From: Streptomyces sp. NBC_00258
GTDB lineage: Bacteria; Actinomycetota; Actinomycetes; Streptomycetales; Streptomycetaceae
Direction: 5' to 3'
DNA: 64,000 bases
Assembly: GCF_036182465.1 (NCBI RefSeq)
Contig: NZ_CP108081.1
Coordinates: forward strand, 9,548,001 to 9,612,000
Shown in pieces: positions 1 to 7,742 of this stretch; position 1 is the stretch's first letter; every line of letters begins with the position of its first letter. A program made the position numbers and the translations under genes. The notes beneath the pieces are model-generated. The model had not been told where the DNA came from. It searched no databases and saw only the letters and a list, made by a program, of their open reading frames with translations.

Positions 1-225
1 CCGGCCCTTGATGCCCTTCCCGGTGACGTACTCGTCCTTGCCGATGAAGAAGACCTGCCGGTCGCAGAAGAGCGGCATGATCATCGAGTCGATGAACGTG
101 AGGTGGTTGCCGGCCAGGATGACCGGGCCCGTGCCCGGGATGCGCTCCGCACCCTCCACCCGTGGGCGGAACATCAGGCGCATGATCGGTCCGAGCACTG
201 CCTTGATGAGCGCGAAGCGGGACAA
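1..225 (-). CDS. PlsC-family lysophospholipid acyltransferase (partial, N-terminal 75 codons)
   Basis: Membrane-associated acyltransferase that would move a fatty acyl chain onto a glycerophospholipid precursor. Only the N-terminus is in the window; the rest lies beyond the left edge. Residues 40-46 read NHLTFID, which contains the H-x4-D catalytic motif of the PlsC/LPLAT family (H41, D46), preceded by the usual GTGPVILAG lead-in. The start is taken as TTG at 225 because a GGAGG ribosome-binding site lies about six bases upstream and the protein then begins at the position usual for actinobacterial homologues. It is divergent from the glpQ-like gene. The family is clear; the exact lipid substrate is not visible. 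Confidence 0.85.
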   Translation of the reverse strand, partial: MSRFALIKAVLGPIMRLMFRPRVEGAERIPGTGPVILAGNHLTFIDSMIMPLFCDRQVFFIGKDEYVTGKGIKGR

Positions 226-699
226 CGTGCCCTCCGGTGTCAAGGGATCGGTATAAGTCTGTGCAGGTGAGGACGATACTCGCGGCCCCCCGGGTCTTGC
301 ACATCGGGTTCACCGAGTGGATACGCACTGTTGACCCTTGTTTACCTGCGGTGGCGCCCTGTCGCACGGCTGTCATCCGTACGACACGGTGTGACGAAGT
401 ACGCACCTGTTAGGCCTTTTGGGAGGCCGGGTGCGTGATGGGTGGGGCCGGCGGGCGCGGTTCCCCGCGCCCTTACGAGTCGCGGGTACCCACCCGGGCC
501 GCCTCCACCCACCCAGCGGGTCCGGCGTCCGAGGACAAGTCGGTCCAGGACGTCCCCACCGACCCCCGGCCAACTCGCGGACCCCACAAGACATCCAGCG
601 TCACCCGCGTGTTCCGTCCAAGGTCTCCCCTCCGTCACCCCCGCGCACCTACGATCGTCCCGCTTTGACAGGTGCAGGGCAGTATGCGGAGGAGCGCAC
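226..699. other. Divergent intergenic region without a gene
   Basis: This 474-base gap separates the divergently transcribed acyltransferase and glycerophosphodiesterase genes, so it should carry both promoters. I could not find a convincing -35/-10 pair. Positions 453-472 form a perfect 8-bp hairpin with a TTCC loop (GGGCGCGG/CCGCGCCC). It resembles the core of the intergenic repeat found elsewhere in the window, without the flanking GTTGTGGCTGGTCGCG part. Reading frames that run through this gap look non-coding. Confidence 0.5.
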
Positions 700-1869
700 A
701 TGGGGACGCAGGAGTCGAACGAGGGACTGAACGGGACCGGCCCGGGACGGCGCGCGCTGCTCGGGGCCGCGGTCCTCGGCGCCGGCGGAGCGGTCCTCGG
801 CGTGCCGGCCACGGCGAGAGCCGACGAGAAGCACGGCGGCGGTGGCTACAAGAGCCTGCCGAAGCCGACGATCATCGGGCACCGCGGGGCCAGCGGCTAC
901 CGGCCGGAGCACACGCTCGGCTCGTACCAGCTGGCCCTCGACATGGGCGCGCACGTCATCGAGGCGGGCGACCTGGTGCCCACCAAGGACGGCCACCTCG
1001 TCTGCCGCCACGAGCCGGAGATCGGCGGTACGACGGACGTCTCCGCGCACCCCGAGTTCGCGAGCCGCAAGACCACCAAGCTCCTCGACGGGGTGTCCAC
1101 CACCGGCTGGTTCACCGAGGACTTCACGCTCGCCGAGCTGAAGACGCTGCGCGCCAAGGAGCGCATCCCGGCCAACCGCCCGCACAACACCCTCTACGAC
1201 GGCCGCTGGGAGATCCCCGCCTTCGAGGAGGTGCTGCGCTGGCGCGAGGAGCAGAGCCGCAAGCGCGGCAAGCAGGTCTGGATCTACCCCGAGCTCAAGC
1301 ACCCCACCTACTTCCGCAAGCTGGGCCTCGGCCTGGAGGAGCGGGTCGCCAAGGTGCTGCGCAGGCACGGCCTGGACAAGAAGAACTCGCCGGTCATCCT
1401 CCAGTCCTTCGAACCGACCAGCATCCAGCGTCTGAACAAGCTGGTCGGCAACCCCCTGGTCGTGCTCCTGTCCGCCGCCAACACCCGTCCCTGGGACTTC
1501 GTGGAGACGGGCGACCCGCGTACGGTCGCCGACCTGGTCAAGCCCGCGGGCCTGAAGCAGATCGCCTCCTACGCGCAGGGCATCGGTCCGACCCTCGACC
1601 TGATCATCCTGAAGGACGCGAGCGGCAACCTCACCACCCCGACCACCCTGGTCCGGGACGCGCACGCCGAGGGCCTGATCCTGCACCCGTACACGATGCG
1701 CAACGAGAACCCCTTCCTGCCCGCGAACTTCCGCAAGGGCACCGACGCGGACGGCTACGGAGACGCCTTCGGCGCCTTCCGTACCTACTTCGCGACCGGC
1801 ATCGACGGGGTCTTCACCGACAACCCCGACACCGGTGTCCTCGCCCGCGAGGACTTCCTGAAGCGCTGA
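700..1869 (+). CDS. glpQ: Secreted glycerophosphodiester phosphodiesterase (GlpQ-like, Tat signal)
   Basis: Exported enzyme that would hydrolyse glycerophosphodiesters to glycerol 3-phosphate and an alcohol, scavenging phosphate and glycerol. The ATG at 700 has a GGAGGA site eight bases upstream and begins directly before a Tat-type signal (GRRALLG near residue 17, hydrophobic stretch, then ARAD). The catalytic HRGASGYRPEHT block starts at about residue 61 and the metal-ligand segment is IEAGD (E88, D91). Length is 389 aa, normal for the secreted branch. The E-x-x-D spacing, rather than the commoner E-x-D, may be normal in this subfamily. The same frame stays open upstream to 442, but that part shows no coding character. 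Confidence 0.9.
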   Translation: MGTQESNEGLNGTGPGRRALLGAAVLGAGGAVLGVPATARADEKHGGGGYKSLPKPTIIGHRGASGYRPEHTLGSYQLALDMGAHVIEAGDLVPTKDGHLVCRHEPEIGGTTDVSAHPEFASRKTTKLLDGVSTTGWFTEDFTLAELKTLRAKERIPANRPHNTLYDGRWEIPAFEEVLRWREEQSRKRGKQVWIYPELKHPTYFRKLGLGLEERVAKVLRRHGLDKKNSPVILQSFEPTSIQRLNKLVGNPLVVLLSAANTRPWDFVETGDPRTVADLVKPAGLKQIASYAQGIGPTLDLIILKDASGNLTTPTTLVRDAHAEGLILHPYTMRNENPFLPANFRKGTDADGYGDAFGAFRTYFATGIDGVFTDNPDTGVLAREDFLKR

Positions 1870-1930
1870 GTCCCGGCAGGCACCGCGCCCGTCAACAGCT
1901 GAGCCCCCGGCCCCGGTTGGGGTGACAGAC

Positions 1931-1962
1931 GGCCGCCCCGGCAACCTCGTGCCGGGGCGGCC
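1931..1962 (+). terminator. Perfect 13-bp hairpin after glpQ
   Basis: The arms 1931-1943 and 1950-1962 (GGCCGCCCCGGCA and its complement) pair perfectly around a six-base loop, 61 bases after the glpQ stop. There is no T-tract, as is usual in Streptomyces. The 3' arm lies immediately before the start of the sigma-factor gene, so it could also limit translation of that gene. Confidence 0.7.
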
Positions 1963-1967
1963 GCGTC

Positions 1968-2483
1968 GTGCCGCATATGACCCACGACATGCTTGACACG
2001 CTGCGTCCACTGCTCGCCGCCGAGGCCTCCGCGGAGGCATATGCCTCGGGCGCGGAGCCCGGCGACCTGGAACAGGCCGTCTGGGTGCGCCTCCTGGAGC
2101 ACCTCGGCACGGACGGCCCGCCCGCAGACCCGGCCGCCTGGCTGCGCGGCGCCGTCCGCTCCGAGGCCCGCCGCACCCGGCGCACCGCGAGCATCGAACT
2201 GCCGTACGTATCCGAGCCCGCCGACGACAGTGGACCGGGCCCGGAACAGCTCGCGCTCACCGCCGCCCGGCGCCGGGCCCTGCACTCCGCCGTACGCAAG
2301 CTGCCGGGCCGCTGTCCGCGGCTCATGGCCGCGCTGCTGTCCCCGCAGGACCTCACATACCGGGAGATCGCGGGGGAGTTGGGTATCTCACAGGGCAGTC
2401 TCGGTCCGGAACGTTCCAGATGCCTGGGTTGTCTGCGCCGAATGCTTACGTCGGAGGTTGCGGCGCACGAACCACGGGGATAG
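1968..2483 (+). CDS. Small ECF-like RNA polymerase sigma factor
   Basis: Probable extracytoplasmic-function-type sigma factor of 171 aa. Region 2 is recognisable but short (about residues 30-70; DLEQAVWVRLLEHL followed by WLRGAVRSEARR). Region 4 is clear (about residues 105-160; LPGRCPRLMAALLS, then the helix-turn-helix TYREIAGELGISQGSLGPERSRCL). No anti-sigma gene is adjacent; an acetyltransferase follows 46 bases later. The start is uncertain: GTG 1968, ATG 1977 and ATG 1989 are all in frame and none has a clear ribosome-binding site, partly because a hairpin ends at 1962. The fold assignment is good; regulon and signal are unknown. Confidence 0.75.
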   Translation: MPHMTHDMLDTLRPLLAAEASAEAYASGAEPGDLEQAVWVRLLEHLGTDGPPADPAAWLRGAVRSEARRTRRTASIELPYVSEPADDSGPGPEQLALTAARRRALHSAVRKLPGRCPRLMAALLSPQDLTYREIAGELGISQGSLGPERSRCLGCLRRMLTSEVAAHEPRG

Positions 2484-2529
2484 GAGTGAGGGACAACCGG
2501 CGGAACAGGTGAGCGGGAGGCATGCACAC

Positions 2530-3033
2530 ATGGGCATGAGCGTGACCATCTCGGCGGCGACCGAACAGGACGCCGAACAGATCCTCAAACTGCAGTTCCT
2601 CTGCTACCAGAGCGAGGCCGAGCTGTACGGCGACTACAGCATCGAGCCCCTCACCCAGCCCCTCGACTCCCTCAAGGCGGAGCTCGCGGGCGGCACGGTC
2701 CTGGTGGCCCGGCTGGGTGGCGAGGTGGTGGCCTCGGTGCGTGCGGCTGTGGATGCGGATGGCACGGCCCGCATCAACAAGTTGATCGTCCATCCCCGGA
2801 TGCAGCGGCACGGGCTGGGCGGGCGGTTGCTCGACGCGATCGAGTCCCGGCTGGCCGAGCACGGTGGGGCGAAGAGTTTCCAGCTCTTCACGGGACATCG
2901 CAGTGAGCACAATCTGCGGTTGTACCGGAAGCATGGGTATCAGCAGGTGTCCACGGAGCGGGTGGACGAGCGGCTGAGTCTGGTGACCCTTGCGAAGGGG
3001 TCTTCGACCAGTGCATTTGTTGCCAGCGCGTAG
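2530..3033 (+). CDS. GNAT-family N-acetyltransferase
   Basis: Acetyl-CoA-dependent acetyltransferase of 167 aa; substrate unknown. The acetyl-CoA pyrophosphate loop is HPRMQRHGLGGRLL (about residues 92-105), matching the Q/R-x-x-G-x-G/A signature, with INKLIVHP as the preceding strand. A late segment, SEHNLRLYRKHGYQ, is the usual fourth motif. ATG 2530 is preferred because GGGAGG lies about nine bases upstream; ATG 2536 is an alternative. It follows the sigma-factor gene closely and is probably co-transcribed. It ends in a hairpin-bearing repeat shared with the convergent membrane-protein pair. Confidence 0.85.
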   Translation: MGMSVTISAATEQDAEQILKLQFLCYQSEAELYGDYSIEPLTQPLDSLKAELAGGTVLVARLGGEVVASVRAAVDADGTARINKLIVHPRMQRHGLGGRLLDAIESRLAEHGGAKSFQLFTGHRSEHNLRLYRKHGYQQVSTERVDERLSLVTLAKGSSTSAFVASA

Positions 3034-3054
3034 CGCTGTTCTTCGTCTGCCGGT

Positions 3055-3103
3055 TCGTTGTGGCTGGTCGCGCAGTTCCCCGCGCCCCTGAAAACGGGGC
3101 GCG
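3055..3103 (+). repeat. Intergenic repeat family, copy 1 (hairpin between convergent genes)
   Basis: This copy of the GTTGTGGCTGGTCGCGCAGT / TCCCCGCGCCCC element ends in a perfect 7-bp hairpin, GCGCCCC (3082-3088) with GGGGCGC (3096-3102). It lies between the convergent acetyltransferase and membrane-protein genes and probably acts as a two-way terminator. Other copies are near 17.3, 29.2, 36.4 and 58.5 kb. Confidence 0.8.
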
Positions 3104-3120
3104 CCGGACCTGACGTACGC

Positions 3121-3543
3121 CTACGAAGTGGCGGCCCTGCTGCGGCGGAGCCAGAACATCGCCGTCACCGGGAGCAGGACCGGGATGAAGAGGTATCCCA
3201 TGCCGTAGTCCGACCAGACCGTGGCGTCGGGGAAGGCGGAGGGGTCGGTCAGGGTCCAGGTGCCCACGGTCAGGACGCCCGCGAGTTCGGCGGCGCAGCA
3301 CACCAGCGCCGCCTTGCGGGCCGTTTCGCCGCCGCGCACGAGCGAGTACGTGATGAAGCCGTAGACGAGCCCGGCCACCGCGGACAGCAAATAGGCGAGC
3401 GGCGCATTGTCGAACTCCGTCGCGATCTGCACGGCGGAGCGCGACACGGCGCCGACGACCATCACGCCGTACAGCCAGACCAGCAGCATGCCCGGACCGC
3501 CGATGAGCCGCGTCCGCTCCGGCTGCTTGTCGGTCGCCGTCAT
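3121..3543 (-). CDS. Small integral membrane protein (second of a pair)
   Basis: Uncharacterised membrane protein of 140 aa. Four hydrophobic segments are visible: MLLVWLYGVMVVGAV, LAYLLSAVAGLVYGFITYSL, AALVCCAAELAGVLTVG, and MGYLFIPVLLPVTAMFW followed by a positively charged tail (LRRSRAA). The ATG at 3543 is one base after the stop of the upstream membrane gene, so the two are translationally coupled. I recognise no enzyme motif and assign no function. Paired small membrane proteins of this type are common and conserved in Streptomyces. Confidence 0.75.
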   Translation of the reverse strand: MTATDKQPERTRLIGGPGMLLVWLYGVMVVGAVSRSAVQIATEFDNAPLAYLLSAVAGLVYGFITYSLVRGGETARKAALVCCAAELAGVLTVGTWTLTDPSAFPDATVWSDYGMGYLFIPVLLPVTAMFWLRRSRAATS

Positions 3544-3544
3544 C

Positions 3545-3904
3545 TCAGCCTCCCCAGATGTCGTAGAGCCGCACCTGGAGCACGGCGAGGACCACACCGC
3601 CGGCCGCGACCGTGATCGAACCCCAGCGGGTGCGCTCCGCCAGCGACATGAAGCCGGCCGCCGGGATGCACGCGAAGGAACCGATCAGATACGACACGAA
3701 GATCGTCGTGCCCTGCTCCGGCTTCTCGCCGCGGGCCAGCTGGACGACGCCGACCACGAGCTGGACGAGGGCGAGCAGCGTCACCACGGCCATGCCGATG
3801 AAGTGCCAGTCCTTGGTCGGCTGGTCGCGGTAGGCGGCCCAGCCGCACCAGGCGGCGAGCGCGAGCGCGGCGACGGCGGTCGCGACCGTCAGGGCATCAA
3901 GCAT
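3545..3904 (-). CDS. Small integral membrane protein (first of a pair)
   Basis: Uncharacterised membrane protein of 119 aa with about four hydrophobic stretches: LTVATAVAALALAAWCGWAA, IGMAVVTLLALVQLVVGVVQ, IFVSYLIGSFACIPAAGF and ITVAAGGVVLAVLQV. It begins at ATG 3904, some 70 bases from the divergent HAD phosphatase gene, and its TGA is followed after one base by the next gene. The tight coupling suggests that the two products form one membrane complex. No catalytic motif is visible. Confidence 0.75.
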   Translation of the reverse strand: MLDALTVATAVAALALAAWCGWAAYRDQPTKDWHFIGMAVVTLLALVQLVVGVVQLARGEKPEQGTTIFVSYLIGSFACIPAAGFMSLAERTRWGSITVAAGGVVLAVLQVRLYDIWGG

Positions 3905-3960
3905 GCCGCGACCCTATTACGGGCCAAAAGGCCCGATGCGATCGCCCCCGGGGTGCCCCG

Positions 3961-3966
3961 TAGGGT
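3961..3966 (+). promoter_or_regulatory. TAGGGT -10 element, predicted leaderless start
   Basis: TAGGGT fits the TANNNT -10 consensus for the main Streptomyces sigma factor and ends seven bases before the ATG at 3974. Transcription would start at or next to the A of the ATG, giving a leaderless mRNA. No matching -35 hexamer is visible. Confidence 0.5.
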
Positions 3967-3973
3967 CGAGGGC

Positions 3974-4621
3974 ATGAAGATCCAAGCCGATGCCCTGCTG
4001 TTCGACAACGACGGAACGCTCGTCTCGTCCCTGGAGTCGGTGTACCGCTGCTGGACCCGCTGGGCCGAGGAGTACGGGATCACCGCCGAGGAGTTCGCCC
4101 GGGTCGAGCTGCACGGCCGCCCCGCCGCCGAGATAGCCGCCGACCTGCTGCCCGCCGACCGGGTCCCCGAGGCCGTCGTGCGCATCGAGCAGCTGGAGGT
4201 CGAGGACGTCGAGGGCGGTGTCCATCTCCTTCCGGGGACCAGGGCGCTCCTCGACTCCGTGCCCGCCGACCGCTGGGCCGTCGTCACCTCCGCCACCCGG
4301 CGGCTGGCCGAGGCACGCCTCGACGAGGCCGGTATCCGGCCCAAGACCCTGATCGCCGCCGACGACATCACGCGCGGAAAGCCCGACCCCGAGCCGTTCC
4401 TGCTCGCCGCCCGCCGGCTCGGCGTGGACCCGGCCCGCTGCGTCGTCTTCGAGGACGCGCCCGCGGGTCTGCAGGCCGGCCGCTCCGCCGGGATGACCAC
4501 CGTGGCATTGACCACAACACACCAGGCCGCCGAGCTGGACGCGGACATCGTCGTCGGTGACCTCTCGGCCGTGTCGGCGCTGGTCACGGACGGGGGAGTG
4601 GAGATCTCCGTCGGCGGCTGA
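3974..4621 (+). CDS. HAD-superfamily phosphatase (phosphoglycolate/sugar phosphatase-like)
   Basis: Soluble phosphohydrolase of 215 aa in the HAD superfamily, subclass with a helical cap. Motif I is FDNDGTL (residues 9-15, nucleophile D10 and acid D12), motif II is the VVTSAT segment (about residue 100), and motifs III/IV are GKPDPEPF and VVFEDAPAGLQAG (about residues 135-165). The small-sugar subgroup of beta-phosphoglucomutase and DOG phosphatases reads very similarly, so a sugar phosphate is a fair guess. There is no ribosome-binding site, in line with the predicted leaderless promoter. A strong hairpin follows the stop. Confidence 0.85.
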   Translation: MKIQADALLFDNDGTLVSSLESVYRCWTRWAEEYGITAEEFARVELHGRPAAEIAADLLPADRVPEAVVRIEQLEVEDVEGGVHLLPGTRALLDSVPADRWAVVTSATRRLAEARLDEAGIRPKTLIAADDITRGKPDPEPFLLAARRLGVDPARCVVFEDAPAGLQAGRSAGMTTVALTTTHQAAELDADIVVGDLSAVSALVTDGGVEISVGG

Positions 4622-4631
4622 GGGGAGTCCA

Positions 4632-4656
4632 CCGCTGTCCGCGATGCGGACAGCGG
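4632..4656 (+). terminator. Perfect 11-bp hairpin after HAD gene
   Basis: CCGCTGTCCGC (4632-4642) and its complement (4646-4656) pair perfectly around the three-base loop GAT, eleven bases after the HAD stop codon and directly before the methionine-transport leader. It separates the two transcription units. Confidence 0.75.
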
Positions 4657-4693
4657 TTCCCGGTCCCGCGCATACGTCTGCTTTACTTTTCTC

Positions 4694-4780
4694 ATGACCA
4701 CGACGAGCAGCCGCATCCTTGCGACCGAGGCGACCATGACGCCCGGTGCTCGCTGTATGTGTCGAATGTGCGCCTTCTAG
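4694..4780 (+). CDS. Met/Cys-rich 28-aa leader peptide upstream of metNIQ (predicted)
   Basis: A short reading frame from ATG 4694 to TAG 4780 encodes 28 aa and ends RCMCRMCAF: three cysteines and two methionines in the last nine residues. It lies 220 bases upstream of a methionine-type importer and is followed by two hairpins. This is the layout of a translational attenuator: ribosome stalling when charged Cys- or Met-tRNA is scarce would alter folding of the leader and so expression of the transporter. Cys-rich upstream ORFs that control sulfur genes are known in mycobacteria. A TACTTT -10-like hexamer (4684-4689) lies just before the ATG, so the peptide may be translated from a leaderless transcript. 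The function is inferred from context alone. Confidence 0.55.
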   Translation: MTTTSSRILATEATMTPGARCMCRMCAF

Positions 4781-4803
4781 AGGGCCCCCGCACCACCCAG
4801 AGC

Positions 4804-4865
4804 CTCGCGCCCCGAAGCGAGACCGCTCAGGTCTGCCCGTACGACCTTTTCGTACGCGCCTGAGC
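4804..4865 (+). promoter_or_regulatory. Candidate attenuator hairpins in metNIQ leader
   Basis: Two inverted repeats follow the leader peptide: a 5-bp stem (4804-4808/4817-4821) and an extended stem made of GCTCAGG (4825-4831) with CCTGAGC (4859-4865) and CGTACGA (4838-4844) with TCGTACG (4850-4856). No poly-T tract follows, so a Rho-dependent or translational mechanism is more likely than a classical terminator. From here to the metN start at 5000 I see no gene. Confidence 0.45.
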
Positions 4866-4999
4866 CTGCCCCGCGCACACAGTTCTGCCGAAGCCCGGCT
4901 TTCATCGCCACCGCGAGAACGACCGTGCCGCGTTCGGACCGAATGCACCCGTGCCCGGCGCACACCCACGCCCTGCACTCGACAGTGACGGAAACCCCA

Positions 5000-6034
5000 G
5001 TGATCACGACAACAGGCCTGAAGAAGGTCTACCGCTCGCGCGGCCGTGAGGTCACCGCCCTGGACGGCGTCGATCTGCACGTCCGCGAAGGCGAGGTGTA
5101 CGGCGTCATCGGACAGTCCGGCGCCGGCAAGTCCTCCCTCATCCGCTGCGTCAACCTCCTGGAGCGCCCCACCGCCGGCACGGTGACCGTCGCCGGACAG
5201 GACCTCACGGCCCTCGCCGGGCGCGGCCCGCGCGCGGGCCGGGAACTGCGCAAGGCACGCAGCCACATCGGCATGGTCTTCCAGCACTTCAACCTGCTGT
5301 CCTCGCGGACGGTCCAGGACAACGTCGAGCTGCCGCTGGAAATCCTTGGCGTGTCTGGGAAGGAACGTTCCCGCAAGGCGCTGGAACTGCTGGATCTGGT
5401 CGGCCTGTCCGACAAGGCCAAGTCCTACCCGGCCCAGCTCTCCGGCGGCCAGAAGCAGCGCGTCGGCATCGCCCGCGCCCTGGCCGGCGATCCGAAGGTG
5501 CTCCTCTCCGACGAGGCGACCAGCGCGCTGGACCCCGAGACCACCCGCTCCATCCTCCAGTTGCTGCGCGACCTGAACCGGCAGCTGGGCCTGACCGTCC
5601 TGCTCATCACGCACGAGATGGACGTCGTCAAGAGCATCTGCGACTCGGCCGCCCTCATGGAGAACGGCAAGATCGTCGAGTCCGGCACCGTCAGCGAGCT
5701 GCTGGCCACCCCCGGCTCCGAGCTGGCCGCCGCGCTCTTCCCGGTGAGCGGTGACGCCTCCGCCGACGACCGCACGGTCATCGACGTCACCTTCCACGGC
5801 GATGCCGCGACCCAGCCGGTCATCTCGCAGCTCTCGCGCACGTACAACATCGACATCTCGATCCTGGGCGCCGCGATGGACACCGTCGGCGGCAAGCAGG
5901 TCGGCCGGATGCGCATCGAACTGCCCGGCCGCTACGAGGAGAACGTCGTGCCGATCGGCTTCCTGCGCGAGCAGGGTCTGCAGATCGATGTCCAGGGCCA
6001 GGCGCCCGTGCTGGTGAAGGAAGGTGCCAAGTGA
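5000..6034 (+). CDS. metN: Methionine ABC transporter ATP-binding protein MetN
   Basis: ATPase subunit of a D/L-methionine importer, 344 aa. Walker A is GQSGAGKSS (from about residue 38), the signature is LSGGQKQR (about 147), and Walker B is VLLSDEATSALD (about 167) followed by LLITHEMDVV. The C-terminal 85 residues form the NIL regulatory domain of MetN (QPVISQLSRTYNIDISILGA), which in the family binds methionine and inhibits transport. GTG 5000 is chosen because the conserved protein starts there; GTG 4985 is in frame but has no ribosome-binding site. It overlaps metI by four bases. Its position after a Met/Cys-rich leader supports a sulfur amino-acid substrate. Confidence 0.95.
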   Translation: MITTTGLKKVYRSRGREVTALDGVDLHVREGEVYGVIGQSGAGKSSLIRCVNLLERPTAGTVTVAGQDLTALAGRGPRAGRELRKARSHIGMVFQHFNLLSSRTVQDNVELPLEILGVSGKERSRKALELLDLVGLSDKAKSYPAQLSGGQKQRVGIARALAGDPKVLLSDEATSALDPETTRSILQLLRDLNRQLGLTVLLITHEMDVVKSICDSAALMENGKIVESGTVSELLATPGSELAAALFPVSGDASADDRTVIDVTFHGDAATQPVISQLSRTYNIDISILGAAMDTVGGKQVGRMRIELPGRYEENVVPIGFLREQGLQIDVQGQAPVLVKEGAK

Positions 6035-6756
6035 CCTGGTCGGAGATGCAGCCGCTGCTGGAGCAGGCCTGTTGGGACACCCTCTACATGGTCGGCTGGT
6101 CGACGCTCATCGCCGTCGTCGGCGGTCTGCCGCTGGGCGTCCTGCTGGTCCTCACGGACCGGGGCGGCCTGCTGCAGAACACCGTGCTGAACAAGGTCAT
6201 CGGGCAGGTCGTGAACGTCGCCCGCTCGATGCCGTTCATCATCCTGATGGTCGCGCTGATGGGCTTCACCCGCTCGATCACCGGCACGACCATCGGCCGG
6301 GAGGCCGCCATCGTGCCGCTCGCGATCGGCGCCATCCCCTTCTTCGCGCGCCTCGTCGAGACGGCGGTCCGCGAGGTGGACGGCGGGCTCGTGGAGGCCG
6401 TGCAGTCGATGGGCGGCAACACCTGGACCGTCGTCCGCAAGGTGCTCGTCCCCGAGTCGCTGCCGTCGCTGATCTCCAGCACCACCACGACGATCGTGGC
6501 GCTCATCGGCTACTCGGCGATGGCGGGCACGGTCGGCGCGGGTGGCCTCGGTGACATCGCGATCCGCTACGGCTACCAGCGCTTCGAGACCGAACTGATG
6601 TGGATCACCGTCGGCATCCTCGCCGTGGTCATCTCCCTCATCCAGTTCGCCGGGGACTTCGCCGCCCGCGGGCTGCACCGCCGAGGTGGCCAGTCGGGTG
6701 CCGCCCCGAGGCTCAGGCTCCTGAAGGCCGCCACCGCGACCAGCAAGACCGTCTGA
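6031..6756 (+). CDS. metI: Methionine ABC transporter permease MetI
   Basis: Membrane-spanning subunit of the methionine importer, 241 aa with five predicted helices, the MetI norm. The EAA loop that docks on MetN is EAVQSMGGNTWTVVRKVLVPE, at about residues 130-150. The GTG at 6031 overlaps the metN stop (GTGA), so the two are translationally coupled. The C-terminal tail is basic and not conserved. It is followed by 123 bases with two CCCTCAGTACTCAC-type direct repeats and then the first metQ gene. Confidence 0.94.
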   Translation: MTWSEMQPLLEQACWDTLYMVGWSTLIAVVGGLPLGVLLVLTDRGGLLQNTVLNKVIGQVVNVARSMPFIILMVALMGFTRSITGTTIGREAAIVPLAIGAIPFFARLVETAVREVDGGLVEAVQSMGGNTWTVVRKVLVPESLPSLISSTTTTIVALIGYSAMAGTVGAGGLGDIAIRYGYQRFETELMWITVGILAVVISLIQFAGDFAARGLHRRGGQSGAAPRLRLLKAATATSKTV

Positions 6757-6879
6757 CCCCTACGGCCCCCGCTCCTCACTCCCACTCCCTCAGTACTCAC
6801 CCCCCTCAGTACTCACTCCCCTCAGTTCTCCCCGCACACCCTCCGCGGGGCCGCTACACCCTCAGGAAAGGCACTTTTC

Positions 6880-7710
6880 GTGCGTAACACTGCCAAGTTC
6901 ACCACCGCCGTCCTCGCCGCCGGAGCCCTCACCCTGGGTCTCACCGCCTGCGGTTCGGAAGAGGCCTCGGGCTCCGCCGACACGAGCGACCCGCTGGTCG
7001 TCGCCGCGAGCCCGGTCCCGCACGCCGAGATCCTCACCTACGTCAAGGACAACCTGGCGAAGGATGCGGGCCTCGACCTGCAGGTCAAGGAGTTCACCGA
7101 CTACGTCCTGCCGAACACGGCGACCCAGGACGGCTCCGTCGGCGCCAACTACTTCCAGAACCAGCCGTACCTCGACGACTTCAACAAGAAGAACGGCACC
7201 GACATCGTGCCCGTCGTCACGGTCCACTTGGAGCCGCTCGGCCTCTACTCCAGCAAGTTCAAGAAGGCCGACGAGCTGAAGAGCGGTGCGACGGTCGCCG
7301 TCCCGAACGACACGGTCAACGAGGCGCGGGCGCTCAAGCTCCTCGACGCCAACGGGATCATCACGCTCAAGGACGGCGCGGGCAACGACGCGACCCCCAA
7401 GGACATCGCGAAGAACCCGAAGAACCTCAAGTTCAAGGAGCTGGAGGCGGCCCAGACCCCGCGCTCCCTGGACGACGTCGACGCCGCGGTGATCAACGGC
7501 AACTACGCCATCGAGTCCGACCTCAAGCCCTCCGAGGACGCCCTCGTCCTGGAGTCCGCCAAGGACAACCCGTACGGCAACTTCCTCGCTGTCAAGAAGG
7601 GCAACGAGGACGACCCGCGCGTCAAGAAGCTCGCCAAGCTCCTCACCTCTCCCGAGGTCAAGAAGTTCATCGCGGACAAGTACGCCGGCTCCGTCGTCGC
7701 GTCGTTCTGA
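6880..7710 (+). CDS. metQ: Methionine-binding lipoprotein MetQ, copy 1
   Basis: Lipid-anchored substrate-binding protein of the NlpA/MetQ family, 276 aa. A lipoprotein signal ends in LTAC, with the lipidated cysteine at residue 24. The family core is complete: VVAASPVPHAEILTYVKDNL, VKEFTDYVLPNTA, NYFQNQPYLDDFN, VAVPNDTVNEARALKLL and the late INGNYAIESDLKP. GTG 6880 is preceded by AGGAAAGG. It is the third gene of the transporter operon. A close paralogue follows 32 bases after the stop, so one importer appears to be served by two receptors. Confidence 0.93.
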   Translation: MRNTAKFTTAVLAAGALTLGLTACGSEEASGSADTSDPLVVAASPVPHAEILTYVKDNLAKDAGLDLQVKEFTDYVLPNTATQDGSVGANYFQNQPYLDDFNKKNGTDIVPVVTVHLEPLGLYSSKFKKADELKSGATVAVPNDTVNEARALKLLDANGIITLKDGAGNDATPKDIAKNPKNLKFKELEAAQTPRSLDDVDAAVINGNYAIESDLKPSEDALVLESAKDNPYGNFLAVKKGNEDDPRVKKLAKLLTSPEVKKFIADKYAGSVVASF

Positions 7711-7742
7711 GCCCCCCTTCCAAGGATCGAGGACGACCACAG

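Noticed and set aside
442..699. N-terminal extension of the GlpQ-like protein
   Set aside because: The frame is open, but the extension is Arg/Pro-rich, spans a hairpin and would bury the Tat signal. ATG 700 has the good ribosome-binding site.
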